Origin: Microbispora rosea subsp. aerata
GTDB taxonomy: Bacteria; Actinomycetota; Actinomycetes; Streptosporangiales; Streptosporangiaceae
Reading direction: 5' to 3'
DNA: 64,000 nucleotides
Assembly: GCF_014647835.1 (NCBI RefSeq)
Contig: NZ_BMPY01000007.1
Coordinates: 62,001-126,000, forward strand
The position numbers and the translations under genes are program-made. This document shows positions 1 to 7,269 of the stretch, piece after piece. The notes under the pieces are model-generated. The model had not been told where the DNA came from. It searched no databases and saw only the letters and a list, made by a program, of their open reading frames with translations. Every line of letters starts with the position of its first letter. Positions within the stretch are counted from its first letter, which is position 1.

Positions 1-1
1 C

Positions 2-253
2 GACGGCATGCTGCTGGCCGACTCCGAGGTGGTCCAGCGGGGCGACGACGAGCCGGTGTTCGAGGCGGTCGTCCGCTACCGCACGGTCGGCGACATGACC
101 TGCACCGGCGCGGTCGCCTCGACCGCGACGACGGTCGATCAGATCATCGACGAGATCGCCGCGACCCGGATCACCGAGCGCGGCGCCACCCGTGCCGACG
201 ACCGGGCCTCCGAGGCCGCCATGGAAGATCGCAAGAAGGAAGGCTACTTCTGA
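2..253 (+). CDS. cysD: Sulfate adenylyltransferase subunit 2, C-terminal part (partial)
   Basis: This is the last 83 or so codons of CysD, the catalytic small subunit of ATP sulfurylase, which makes adenosine 5'-phosphosulfate (APS) from sulfate and ATP. The reading frame enters from the left edge, so the start is outside the window. The tail (TVGDMTCTGAV and a final basic KKEGYF) matches the CysD C-terminus, and the stop overlaps the start of cysN by one base (TGATG), the usual coupled cysDN arrangement. Identity rests mainly on this context plus the tail sequence. Its product would feed the APS kinase at 27-28 kb and, through PAPS, the three sulfotransferases of this window. Confidence 0.9.
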   Translation, partial: DGMLLADSEVVQRGDDEPVFEAVVRYRTVGDMTCTGAVASTATTVDQIIDEIAATRITERGATRADDRASEAAMEDRKKEGYF

Positions 254-1515
254 TGGACATCCTTCGTTTCGCGACGGCGGGCAGCGTCGACGACGGCAAG
301 TCCACGCTGATCGGGCGACTGCTGTTCGACTCGAAGGCGATCTTCGAGGACCAGCTCGAAGCGGTGGAGCGCACCTCCCGCGACCGGGGCACGGAATACA
401 CCGACCTGTCGCTGCTGACCGACGGCCTGCGGGCCGAGCGTGAGCAGGGCATCACGATCGACGTGGCGTACCGCTACTTCGCCACGCCCAAGCGGAAGTT
501 CATCATCGCCGACACCCCCGGGCACATCCAGTACACCCGGAACATGGTCACCGGCGCCTCCACCGCCGACCTGGCGATCATCTTGATCGACGCGCGCAAG
601 GGCGTGCTGGAGCAGTCGCGGCGGCACGCCTTCCTCACCACGCTGCTGCGGGTGCCGCACCTGGTGCTCGCGGTCAACAAGATGGACCTCGTCGACTACT
701 CCGAGGATCGGTTCGAGGAGATCCGCGAGGAGTTCACCGCGTTCGCCAGCAAGCTGAACGCGAGCGATCTCACGTTCATCCCGATCTCGGCCCTGCACGG
801 CGACAACGTGGTCTCCCGGTCGGAGAACATGCCGTGGTACGAGGGCACCTCGCTGCTGCACCACCTGGAGAACGTGCACATCGCCTCCGACCGCAACCTG
901 GTCGACGTGCGTTTCCCCGTGCAGTACGTCATCCGGCCCCACAACGCCACCAGCCAGGAGCTGCACGACTACCGGGGATACGCCGGTCAGATCGCGGGCG
1001 GCGTGCTCAAGCCGGGCGACGAGGTGCTGCACCTGCCCTCCGGCCTGACCACCAGGATCACGGCGATCGACACCTTCGACGGCCCGGTCGAGGAGGCGTT
1101 CCCGCCGATGTCGGTCACGCTGCGCCTGGACGACGACATCGACATCTCCCGCGGCGACATGATCTGCCGGCCGAACAACAAGCCGCAGGTCGCCCAGGAG
1201 ATCGACGCCATGGTCTGCTGGATGGCCGACGGCCTGAAGCTTCAGCCCAGGTCGAAGCTGATCATCAAGCACACCACCCGTACGGCCAAGGTGCTCGTGC
1301 GTGACCTGCACTACCGGCTCGACGTCAACACCCTGCACCGAGACGAGTCGGCCACCGCGCTCAGCCTCAACGAGATCGGCCGGGTGTCGCTGCGGACGAC
1401 CCAGCCGCTGTTCGTGGACGACTACGCCCGCAACCGCCTCACCGGCGGCTTCATCCTGATCGACGAGGCCACCAACGGCACCGTCGGCGCCGGGATGATC
1501 GTCGACGCGCACTGA
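253..1515 (+). CDS. cysN: Sulfate adenylyltransferase subunit 1 (GTPase)
   Basis: CysN is the EF-Tu-like GTPase whose hydrolysis drives APS synthesis by CysD. The 420-residue product shows the P-loop GSVDDGKS at residues 10-17, DTPGH at 87-91 and NKMD at 142-145, followed by two beta-barrel domains. It ends where a CysN normally ends and has no fused APS kinase, so kinase activity must come from another gene; one lies at 26980-28197. It is translationally coupled to cysD by a one-base overlap. No gene follows on the same strand for about 2.4 kb; the next gene is convergent, and a hairpin-rich element at 1681-1817 may end transcription from both sides. Confidence 0.96.
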   Translation: MDILRFATAGSVDDGKSTLIGRLLFDSKAIFEDQLEAVERTSRDRGTEYTDLSLLTDGLRAEREQGITIDVAYRYFATPKRKFIIADTPGHIQYTRNMVTGASTADLAIILIDARKGVLEQSRRHAFLTTLLRVPHLVLAVNKMDLVDYSEDRFEEIREEFTAFASKLNASDLTFIPISALHGDNVVSRSENMPWYEGTSLLHHLENVHIASDRNLVDVRFPVQYVIRPHNATSQELHDYRGYAGQIAGGVLKPGDEVLHLPSGLTTRITAIDTFDGPVEEAFPPMSVTLRLDDDIDISRGDMICRPNNKPQVAQEIDAMVCWMADGLKLQPRSKLIIKHTTRTAKVLVRDLHYRLDVNTLHRDESATALSLNEIGRVSLRTTQPLFVDDYARNRLTGGFILIDEATNGTVGAGMIVDAH

Positions 1516-1529
1516 CCGGCGCCTGCCGG

Positions 1530-1827
1530 AGGACCTCGATGGTCCGATCACGGCCTGCGGGGCGATGAGGCGGTGACGTGCCCTCGTCGTCACGGGACGA
1601 CGCCGCCCGCCCTGCAGGCCCGAAGCCACGCCCGCCCACCCCGGCCGGGGACGTCCGCTACCGGAGCCGTCCGCAGCGCTCCGGCCTTCAGGCCGGGGGT
1701 GAAGCGGACTATCCCGCGTAGCGGGGCAGGGAAAGCCGATCCGCTGCAGGGCGGATCGGCGTCTTGAGAAGTGCCGCACGCGCGGCACAGGCTGAATCCC
1801 CGGCCTTCAGGCCGGGGAGCGCGTCAA
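1530..1827 (+). mobile_element. Solo IS200/IS605-type right end with five hairpins; possible omega-RNA relic
   Basis: Five perfect hairpins follow one another: 1681-1696 (CCGGCC, TTCA loop), 1713-1725 (CCCGC/GCGGG), 1735-1760 (10-bp arms), 1771-1788 (GTGCCGC/GCGGCAC) and 1798-1817 (CCCCGGCC, TTCA loop, GGCCGGGG), ending in AGCGCGTCAA. From memory, this layout, with a last C-rich hairpin followed by GTCAA, is how actinobacterial IS605-group elements end just after tnpB, where the omega-RNA is encoded. Upstream (about 1532-1570) a short reading frame gives DLDGPITACGA, resembling the extreme C-terminus of TnpB, but it is too short to prove. No transposase gene is present. The GTCAA overlaps the stop codon of the convergent oxidoreductase. 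It could equally serve as a bidirectional terminator. Confidence 0.5.
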
Positions 1828-3041
1828 GGGGTCGTGCGGGTCTCCAGCGGTTGGTCGGGGTCGGCCAGCGCTTGGGGCGTGACGGGAGTCCGCGTGCGGA
1901 TCAACTGCTTGATCGGCTCGACGACGTCCCAGACGTTGACGTTCATGCCGGCCAGGACGCGATCGCCGCTGAGCCAGAACGCGATGAACTCCCGCGCCGC
2001 GACGTCGCCCCGGAAGACGACCTGGTCGTAGCCGCCGGGCTCCACGTGGCCGACGTACTCCATGCCGAGGTCGTACTGGTCGGTGTAGAAGTAGGGCAGG
2101 TCCTCGTACACCGCATCCCGGCCCAGCATGGTGGCGGCGGCGACCGCGGGCTGTTTGAGCGCGTTGGCCCAGTGTTCGACCCGTATGTGCCTGCCCAGCA
2201 GAGGGTGATAGGCGTTGGCCACGTCCCCGGCGGCGACGATGTCGGGGTCGTCGGTCCGCAGCGCCGCGTCCACCACGATGCCGTCGTCCACGCGCAACCC
2301 GGCGTGCAGCGCGAGCCGTACGTCGGGCTCGACGCCGACGCCGACGAGGACGGCGTCGGCGGCGATCTCGGTGCCGTCGCCCAGCCGTACGCCCGAGGGG
2401 GTGATCTCGCTGACGGTGACCCCGAGCCGGAGGTCGGCGCCGTGGTCGCGGTGCAGGTCGGCGAAGACCCGGGCGACCTCCGGTCCGAGCACGCGCAGCA
2501 GGGGCAGCGGCGCCGCCTCCAGCACCGTGACCTCGACGCCGGCCCGCCGGGCGGCGGCGGTGACCTCCAGCCCGATCCAGCCGGCCCCGATCACCGCCAG
2601 CCGGGACACGGTCGCGAGGACGTCCTTGAGCGACTCGCAGTCTTCGATCCGCCGCAGGTAGCGCACGTGGGGTGCGTCGGCGCCGGGGATCGGCGGCCGG
2701 CGCGGGAGGGCTCCGGTGGCCAGCAGCAGCTTGTCGTATCCGATCGTCGCGCCGTCGGCCAGCTCGACGCGGTGAGCGCCGCGGTCGAGCCCGGCCGCCG
2801 CAACGCCCAGCCGCAGCTCGACGTCGTGGTCGGCGTACCAGCTCTCCTCGTGGACGAAGACGCCGGCCCGGTCGCTCGTGCCCATCAGGTAGCCCTTGGA
2901 CAGCGGGGGTCGCTCGTACGGGCGGTGCGGCTCGGCGCCGATCAGGGTGATGCGCCCGTCGAATCCCTGCCCGCGCAGGGCTTCGGCGGCTTTGGCGCCG
3001 GCCAGGCCGGCTCCGACGATCACGAACCTCTGCTGTGTCAA
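1824..3041 (-). CDS. FAD-dependent NAD(P)-disulfide oxidoreductase (ferredoxin/rubredoxin reductase-like)
   Basis: A 405-residue flavoprotein of the class that passes electrons from NAD(P)H to a ferredoxin or rubredoxin. The FAD-binding GAGLAG lies at residues 10-15, a second Rossmann motif (VIGAGWIGLEVTAAARRAG) in the middle binds NAD(P)H, and the late FAD contact AAGDVANAYHP is present. The PYERPPLSKGYL motif near residue 45 is typical of BphA4-like reductases. It starts 17 bases after folE and is probably co-transcribed with it. No ferredoxin gene is adjacent, so the partner is unknown. The stop codon sits in the IS-like right end. Confidence 0.9.
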   Translation of the reverse strand: MTQQRFVIVGAGLAGAKAAEALRGQGFDGRITLIGAEPHRPYERPPLSKGYLMGTSDRAGVFVHEESWYADHDVELRLGVAAAGLDRGAHRVELADGATIGYDKLLLATGALPRRPPIPGADAPHVRYLRRIEDCESLKDVLATVSRLAVIGAGWIGLEVTAAARRAGVEVTVLEAAPLPLLRVLGPEVARVFADLHRDHGADLRLGVTVSEITPSGVRLGDGTEIAADAVLVGVGVEPDVRLALHAGLRVDDGIVVDAALRTDDPDIVAAGDVANAYHPLLGRHIRVEHWANALKQPAVAAATMLGRDAVYEDLPYFYTDQYDLGMEYVGHVEPGGYDQVVFRGDVAAREFIAFWLSGDRVLAGMNVNVWDVVEPIKQLIRTRTPVTPQALADPDQPLETRTTP

Positions 3042-3058
3042 GGCGATGGCCTCCTTGA

Positions 3059-3658
3059 TCAGGGGCGGGAGCCGGTGAGGGCGAAGAACTCCTGACGGGA
3101 TCGGGCGTCTTCTCTCAGGATGCCCAGCAGCGTCGAGGTGACGGTGGTCGAGCCGACGGCGCGCACTCCCCGCAGGGTCATGCAGGTGTGCTCGGCCTCG
3201 ATCACGACGCCGACCCCGCGCGGTCGCAGCCGCTCGGAGAGCCAGTCGGCCACCTGTTTGGTGAGGCGCTCTTGCACCTGTGGCCGGCGGGCGAAGTGCT
3301 CCACGACGCGGGCGAGCTTGGACAGGCCGAGGATGCGGTCGCCGGGCAGGTAGCCGACGTGCGCGACTCCGGCGAAGGGCAGCAGGTGATGCTCGCAGAC
3401 CGAGCGGACCGGGATCGACCGGGCCAGCACGAGCTCGTCGTAGCCCTCCTCGTTGGGGAAGGTGGTCAGGTCGAACGGGCGTGGCGTGAACAGCTCGGCG
3501 TACGCCCGGGCCATCCGCGCCGGGGTGTCCCGCAGGCTCTCGGAGTCCGTCGAGATGCCCAGCGCCTCCAGGAACTCGCCGGCCGCCCGCTCGGCCGCGG
3601 CCAGGTCCACACCGTCGCGCGTCTCGTCGACCACCCGCAGGGCGGTGCCGGAACCCAT
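3059..3658 (-). CDS. folE: GTP cyclohydrolase I
   Basis: FolE converts GTP to 7,8-dihydroneopterin triphosphate, the first step of tetrahydrofolate and pterin synthesis. The 199-residue protein carries the zinc ligands of type IA enzymes: C88 and H91 in the VCEHHLLPF motif and C159 in TCMTLRGV. Length and motif spacing are normal. It lies between a possible 55-codon gene (stop one base before this start) and the FAD oxidoreductase, away from the main folate genes, so it may be a second copy serving a specialised pterin need; that cannot be decided from this window. It reads divergently from the Fe-S-type regulator at 3958. Confidence 0.95.
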   Translation of the reverse strand: MGSGTALRVVDETRDGVDLAAAERAAGEFLEALGISTDSESLRDTPARMARAYAELFTPRPFDLTTFPNEEGYDELVLARSIPVRSVCEHHLLPFAGVAHVGYLPGDRILGLSKLARVVEHFARRPQVQERLTKQVADWLSERLRPRGVGVVIEAEHTCMTLRGVRAVGSTTVTSTLLGILREDARSRQEFFALTGSRP

Positions 3659-3659
3659 C

Positions 3660-3827
3660 TCAGCCGCCGCTCACGCCGAGCGAGGCCGGCCCCACGGGGG
3701 CCGCCGCGGCCGGGCGACGTCCGCCCGTGATCGGGACCGGGCAGCGCCGCCCGGCGGGTCCCGCCGTGCCGGTGGCGCATGGCAGTGCGCTCACCGGTCG
3801 TCTCGCCTCGTGTGGTTCACCAGTCAT
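3660..3827 (-). CDS. Possible small protein preceding folE (55 aa)
   Basis: A short reading frame starting with ATG at 3827 is preceded by a strong ribosome binding site (GGAGG five bases upstream), and its stop lies one base before the folE start, so ribosomes could pass straight into folE. The product is rich in Gly, Pro, Ala and Arg, with two cysteines, and has no recognisable domain. It may be a real small protein or only a leader that couples folE translation. I chose this start because of the ribosome binding site; an earlier ATG at 3860 has none. Confidence 0.45.
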   Translation of the reverse strand: MTGEPHEARRPVSALPCATGTAGPAGRRCPVPITGGRRPAAAAPVGPASLGVSGG

Positions 3828-3856
3828 CCGGACCTCCGTGAGCGACTCGTATAACA

Positions 3857-3870
3857 CCAAAGGAGTTTGG
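3857..3870. promoter_or_regulatory. Inverted repeat in the divergent folE/regulator promoter region
   Basis: CCAAA-GGAG-TTTGG is a perfect 5-bp inverted repeat in the 130-base gap between folE's small leader gene and the regulator. On the minus strand TTATAC (about 3850-3855) makes a plausible -10 hexamer for the folE operon just downstream of the repeat, so a protein bound here would block that promoter. The likely binder is the adjacent Fe-S-type regulator. Confidence 0.4.
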
Positions 3871-3957
3871 ACTTATTCGATATGGCGGGTCAAGTGCCCC
3901 GCGTACGCCGGATGATCGGTGGTTTTCGACAACGCAAGTGGGCGTTATTGTGGCGGG

Positions 3958-4647
3958 GTGACGACGGATCTCGGGATCAGCGCGGTGGCCGCGCTCGACG
4001 ACGCGCTGCGGCGGGGGATGTACGCCTACATCCGCACGGCGCGTCGGCCGGTGACCCGGGACGAGGCCGCCGCCTCGGTCGGGATCTCCCGCAAGCTGGC
4101 CGCCTTCCATCTGGACAAACTGGTCGACGCCGGCCTGCTGCGCGCCCGCTATGAGGCGGTCGGCGGCATCCGCAAGGTCGGCCGAGCCCCGAAGGTCTAC
4201 GAACCCACCGAGACCGACATCCGCGTCACGATCCCGGAACGCCGGCACGAGGTGCTGGCCGACATCCTCATGGACGCCGTTCTCACGGAGAGCGAAGGGG
4301 AGAACGCCCGTCAGGCGGCGGTCCGGGTCGCGCGCCGGCGCGGCGAGGAGATCGGCGCGGCGGAACGCGCCCGGACCAAGCCCGGACGGCTCGGCGCCGA
4401 ACGCGCCCTCACGCTGCTCGAAGGTCTGCTCGCGCGGCACGGCTTCGAGCCCGGCCGCGAGTCTCCGACCTGTATGCGGCTGCGCAACTGTCCGTTCCAT
4501 CCGCTGGCGGCGCGGGCCCCCGAACTGGTCTGCGGGGTCAACCTCGCCCTCCTCGACGGCGTGCTCGCCGGACTGGAAGCCACCAAGGTGCGGGCCGTCC
4601 TGGCGCCGCGACAGGGGGAGTGCTGCGTCGAGCTGCGCTCCTCCTGA
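3958..4647 (+). CDS. SufR/ArsR-type winged-helix regulator with C-terminal cysteine cluster
   Basis: A 229-residue regulator with an N-terminal winged helix (about residues 10-80; DEAAASVGISRKLAAFHLDKL is the recognition region) and a C-terminal cysteine set at C172, C178, C192, C222 and C223. This layout resembles SufR-type proteins, which sense an Fe-S cluster, though the spacing differs from classic SufR. The GTG start at 3958 is chosen because the earlier in-frame ATG has no ribosome binding site and the helix-turn-helix begins shortly after; there is almost no leader. It faces the folE/FAD reductase operon and probably controls it and itself. It is not near suf genes here. Confidence 0.75.
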   Translation: MTTDLGISAVAALDDALRRGMYAYIRTARRPVTRDEAAASVGISRKLAAFHLDKLVDAGLLRARYEAVGGIRKVGRAPKVYEPTETDIRVTIPERRHEVLADILMDAVLTESEGENARQAAVRVARRRGEEIGAAERARTKPGRLGAERALTLLEGLLARHGFEPGRESPTCMRLRNCPFHPLAARAPELVCGVNLALLDGVLAGLEATKVRAVLAPRQGECCVELRSS

Positions 4648-5254
4648 GAGCGGGGTCGAGCTACCTCCCCCGAGGCCGGGAGGCACGGGCCGGCCGATCC
4701 CGGCCTCGGGAAAGGTGACGGTCGCGGACACCTGGCGCTTGACCAGGCCGCTCTGCACGACCATGTCGGCCCTCCAGGGGCCCTGGCCAAGCACCTCACC
4801 GTCGGCGGCGCGGGGACGGGCGGGCTCCGGCCGGCCGTGACAGTCGCGGTCTGGTGGACCGCCGGAGGCGGCATCGCGGGCGCGGTGGTACAGGGCACGG
4901 TCTTACGCCGGCCTACGCCCCCATCAGGCGGGACGCCGCAAACCCGCCGTCGCCGCGCTCGCGATCACAGCGGCGGCGGTCGCGACCGCGCCGTCCGCGA
5001 CCGCCCGTGTCGCCCCGCATCCCTCCGGCGGGATGCCGTGTGCTCACCCCGTCCGGTTGGATGCCGTGAACCCGCTCGCCCTGGTGGGATGTCGTGAACC
5101 CCCTTGGATGGGTGGCGTGAACCCGGAACCCGCCCGACTCCGGCCGTGCCGTTTCGCCGTGGGGTGGAGGGCGTAAATCCTTCGGCGATCGGAGGTCGTG
5201 CGATTACTCCTCGCGCTAGTGTCGTCACGTTTCGAAATCATCCGTGGAGGACAC
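4648..5254. other. Intergenic region with degenerate repeats
   Basis: No convincing gene lies in these 607 bases. On the minus strand, about 4700-4800 reads GPWRADMVVQSGLVKRQ then VSATVTFPE, which resembles the end of a YtkA/CopC-like domain, but the frame is open only briefly and could be a decayed remnant. The right half holds the roughly 28-bp repeats listed separately. Confidence 0.5.
5031..5180 (+). repeat. Four to five degenerate ~28-bp direct repeats upstream of the first sulfotransferase
   Basis: The core GGATGCCGTGAACCC recurs at 5031 (diverged after GTG), 5059, 5087 (GGATGTCGTGAACCC) and about 5110 (GGTGGCGTGAACCC), with a weaker copy (GGTGGAGGGCGTAAATCC) near 5163. The first three are exactly 28 bp apart. 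The array ends about 75-90 bases before the sulfotransferase start, a position suited to a multi-site operator, but it may also be an unrelated minisatellite. Confidence 0.6.
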
Positions 5255-6178
5255 GTGGCCGACACTCAGCCGGTGATCTTCGTGGGCGGCCTGGGACGCA
5301 GCGGCAGCACGCTGCTCGAACGCCTCCTCGGCGAGGTGCCCGGCGTGGTGCCGCTCGGCGAGGTCGTCCACCTGTGGGACCGAGGTGTCCGGGCCGACGA
5401 GCCCTGCGGCTGCGGGCAGCGGTTCTCCCAGTGCCCGTTCTGGACGAAGGTGGGCATCCGCGCGTTCGGGCAGTGGCGGCAGAGCCAGGCGGGATGGCTG
5501 CCCGGCCTGCGCGCCCGCGTCGACCGGACCCGTCGCGTGCCCGTCCTCGCCCTCGGGCTGGCGAGCCGCGAGGCCGAACTGGCCGAGTATGTCCGGTCGT
5601 ACTCCCGCATTTACGCGGCGGCGGCGGAGGTGGCCGACGCGCAGGTGGTCCTCGACTCCAGCAAGCACGCCTCTCTGGCGTACTGCCTGTCGGCGATCAT
5701 GGACGTACGGGTCGTGCAGGTGGTGCGCGACCCCAGGGCGGTGGCCGCGTCGTGGCGGCGCAGGGTGCGCAGGCCGGAGGACGGGCGGCCGATGACCCGC
5801 TGGACGCCTGCCCGCACCGCCGTCCACTGGCTGGCGCAGAACCTCGCCTTCGAGGTGCTGCGCCGCAAGGGCGTCGAGGTCGTCCGGGTGCGCCACGAGG
5901 ACCTGGTGCGCGACCCGCGCGGGACGCTGGGGCGCCTGGTCACGCGGCTCGGCCTGCCCGACGGCGGCCTTCCCTTCCTGGACGGCCACCGGGCGCTGCT
6001 CGGCGTCGCGCACACCGTCTCCGGCAACCCGATGCGCTTTTCCGTGGGCACGGTCGAGATACGCGACCGTCCGGGTCCGCTGCGGAGGTCCCAGCGGTGG
6101 CTGGTCACCGCGATGACGCTCCCGCTCCTCCTCTGGTACGGCTACCGCCTCGCCTATCGCCCGGGAGCCCGGCGATGA
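5255..6178 (+). CDS. PAPS-dependent sulfotransferase (ST1)
   Basis: A 307-residue sulfotransferase, expected to move sulfate from PAPS to a sugar or other hydroxyl in the cytoplasm. The 5'-phosphosulfate loop GGLGRSGSTLL lies at residues 11-21 and the 3'-phosphate motif VVRDPRAVAASW begins at 156. A CGCGQRFSQCPFW segment (about residue 45) is typical of bacterial deacetylase-linked or carbohydrate-type members. The GTG at 5255 is chosen because GGAGG lies just upstream; the ATG at 5198 lacks one. Its stop overlaps the glycosyltransferase start (ATGA), so the two act together, probably on the same glycan. Cytoplasmic. Confidence 0.85.
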   Translation: MADTQPVIFVGGLGRSGSTLLERLLGEVPGVVPLGEVVHLWDRGVRADEPCGCGQRFSQCPFWTKVGIRAFGQWRQSQAGWLPGLRARVDRTRRVPVLALGLASREAELAEYVRSYSRIYAAAAEVADAQVVLDSSKHASLAYCLSAIMDVRVVQVVRDPRAVAASWRRRVRRPEDGRPMTRWTPARTAVHWLAQNLAFEVLRRKGVEVVRVRHEDLVRDPRGTLGRLVTRLGLPDGGLPFLDGHRALLGVAHTVSGNPMRFSVGTVEIRDRPGPLRRSQRWLVTAMTLPLLLWYGYRLAYRPGARR

Positions 6179-7269
6179 GGCCGTCGGTCGGCGTGGTCAT
6201 CCCCACCCGGGGCGACCGGCCCGGCACACTGCCGGCCGCGCTGGCCGGGGTGCTCGCCCAGGAGTACGCCGGCCGGGTCGACGTGGTGGTCGTGGCCGAC
6301 GGCGTGCCCGCGTCTCGCGTCGCCCGCCAGGTGCGCGGCCTCGCCGAACCGTCGTCCACCGGCCCATCGTCAACCGGCCCGTCGTCAACCGGCTTGTCGT
6401 CAACCGGTGGGGCCGGGCATGCGTCCCGTGACTCGTGCGGCGGTCCGGCCTGCCCCATCCGGACAACCGGCCCCTTGCCCGGCTCGGAGACGGCCTCGGA
6501 GGCGGCCTCGGAGGCGGCCTCAGAGGCGACCTCGGCGGCCCGGAGCGTACGCGTGCTGGGCAACCGGCGCACCCCCGGCCTGCCGGGCGCGCGCAACACC
6601 GGGATCGCGCTGCTCGACACCGACCTCGTCGCCTTCTGCGACGACGACGATCTCTGGCTGCCCGGCAAGCTGGCCGCCCAGGTCGCCGCCCTTGAGGAGG
6701 AGCCCGACGCCGGCTTCGCGAGCTGCGCCGTCGAGGTCGAGTACGGCGATCGCCGGGTGCCGCGGCTGGCGGGCACGGGCCGGGTGACCCACCGGCACCT
6801 CACCCGCTCGCGCATGATGATGGTGCACTCCTCGACGTTCCTGTTCCGCCGGGGCTGGGCGTGGGTGGACGAGAGCGCGCCCGCGGGTCAGAACGAGGAC
6901 TGGGACCTCGCGCTGCGGGCCGCCCGGCGGCATCCGATCGTCCACGTCGACCGGCCGCTCGTGCGGGTGCGCTGGGGCTCTTCGCATTACGTGGGGCGCT
7001 GGGCCGACCGCATCGCGGGCCTGGAGTGGATGCTCGCCCGCCACCCCGGGCTGGCCGCGGAGCCGCGGGGCGCGGCCCGCGTCTACGGGCAGCTCGCGTT
7101 CTGCCACGCCGCGCTCGGCCGGCGTCGTGAGGCCGCCCGCTGGTCGCTGCGCGCGTTCTCCACCCGGCCGGGCGAGCCGAGGGCGGCGGTGGCGCTGGCG
7201 GTCGCCGGAGGGCTGGTCAGCCCGCGCGCCGTGCTGCACGCCCTCCATCGTCGCGGTCACGGCATCTGA
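6175..7269 (+). CDS. Family 2 glycosyltransferase with low-complexity insert
   Basis: A 364-residue GT-A fold glycosyltransferase. SVGVVIPTRGDRPGTLPAAL opens the nucleotide-sugar domain, DDDD at residues 156-159 is the metal-binding motif and NEDWD (E241-D242) supplies the likely catalytic acid. Between beta strands of the domain lies an unusual insert of about 65 residues holding two tandem repeats: SSTGP-type units (residues 60-79) and ASEA-type units (104-121). Family members lack this, and it should form a flexible surface loop. The start overlaps the ST1 stop and its own stop overlaps the next gene by one base, so three genes form a tight operon. Sugar donor and acceptor cannot be read from sequence. 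Confidence 0.85.
   Translation: MRPSVGVVIPTRGDRPGTLPAALAGVLAQEYAGRVDVVVVADGVPASRVARQVRGLAEPSSTGPSSTGPSSTGLSSTGGAGHASRDSCGGPACPIRTTGPLPGSETASEAASEAASEATSAARSVRVLGNRRTPGLPGARNTGIALLDTDLVAFCDDDDLWLPGKLAAQVAALEEEPDAGFASCAVEVEYGDRRVPRLAGTGRVTHRHLTRSRMMMVHSSTFLFRRGWAWVDESAPAGQNEDWDLALRAARRHPIVHVDRPLVRVRWGSSHYVGRWADRIAGLEWMLARHPGLAAEPRGAARVYGQLAFCHAALGRRREAARWSLRAFSTRPGEPRAAVALAVAGGLVSPRAVLHALHRRGHGI
6352..6411 (+). repeat. Four in-frame 15-bp repeats in the GT2 gene
   Basis: Units of TCGTCAACCGGCCCG (first unit TCGTCCACCGGCCCA) repeat four times in frame and encode SSTG(P/L/G). Copy change would alter protein length without breaking the frame. Confidence 0.85.
6484..6537 (+). repeat. In-frame 12-bp repeats in the GT2 gene
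   Basis: About four units of GCCTCGGAGGCG-type sequence encode an ASEA-rich stretch that continues the flexible insert begun at 6352. Confidence 0.8.

Noticed and set aside
1573-1767. 64-codon plus-strand frame through the hairpin element
   Set aside because: It runs through several perfect hairpins and is more likely part of a structured RNA or IS end than a protein.
3817-4794. 325-codon minus-strand frame opposite the Fe-S-type regulator
   Set aside because: Most of it is antisense to a well-supported regulator; only its first 50 codons lie outside and may be a remnant.
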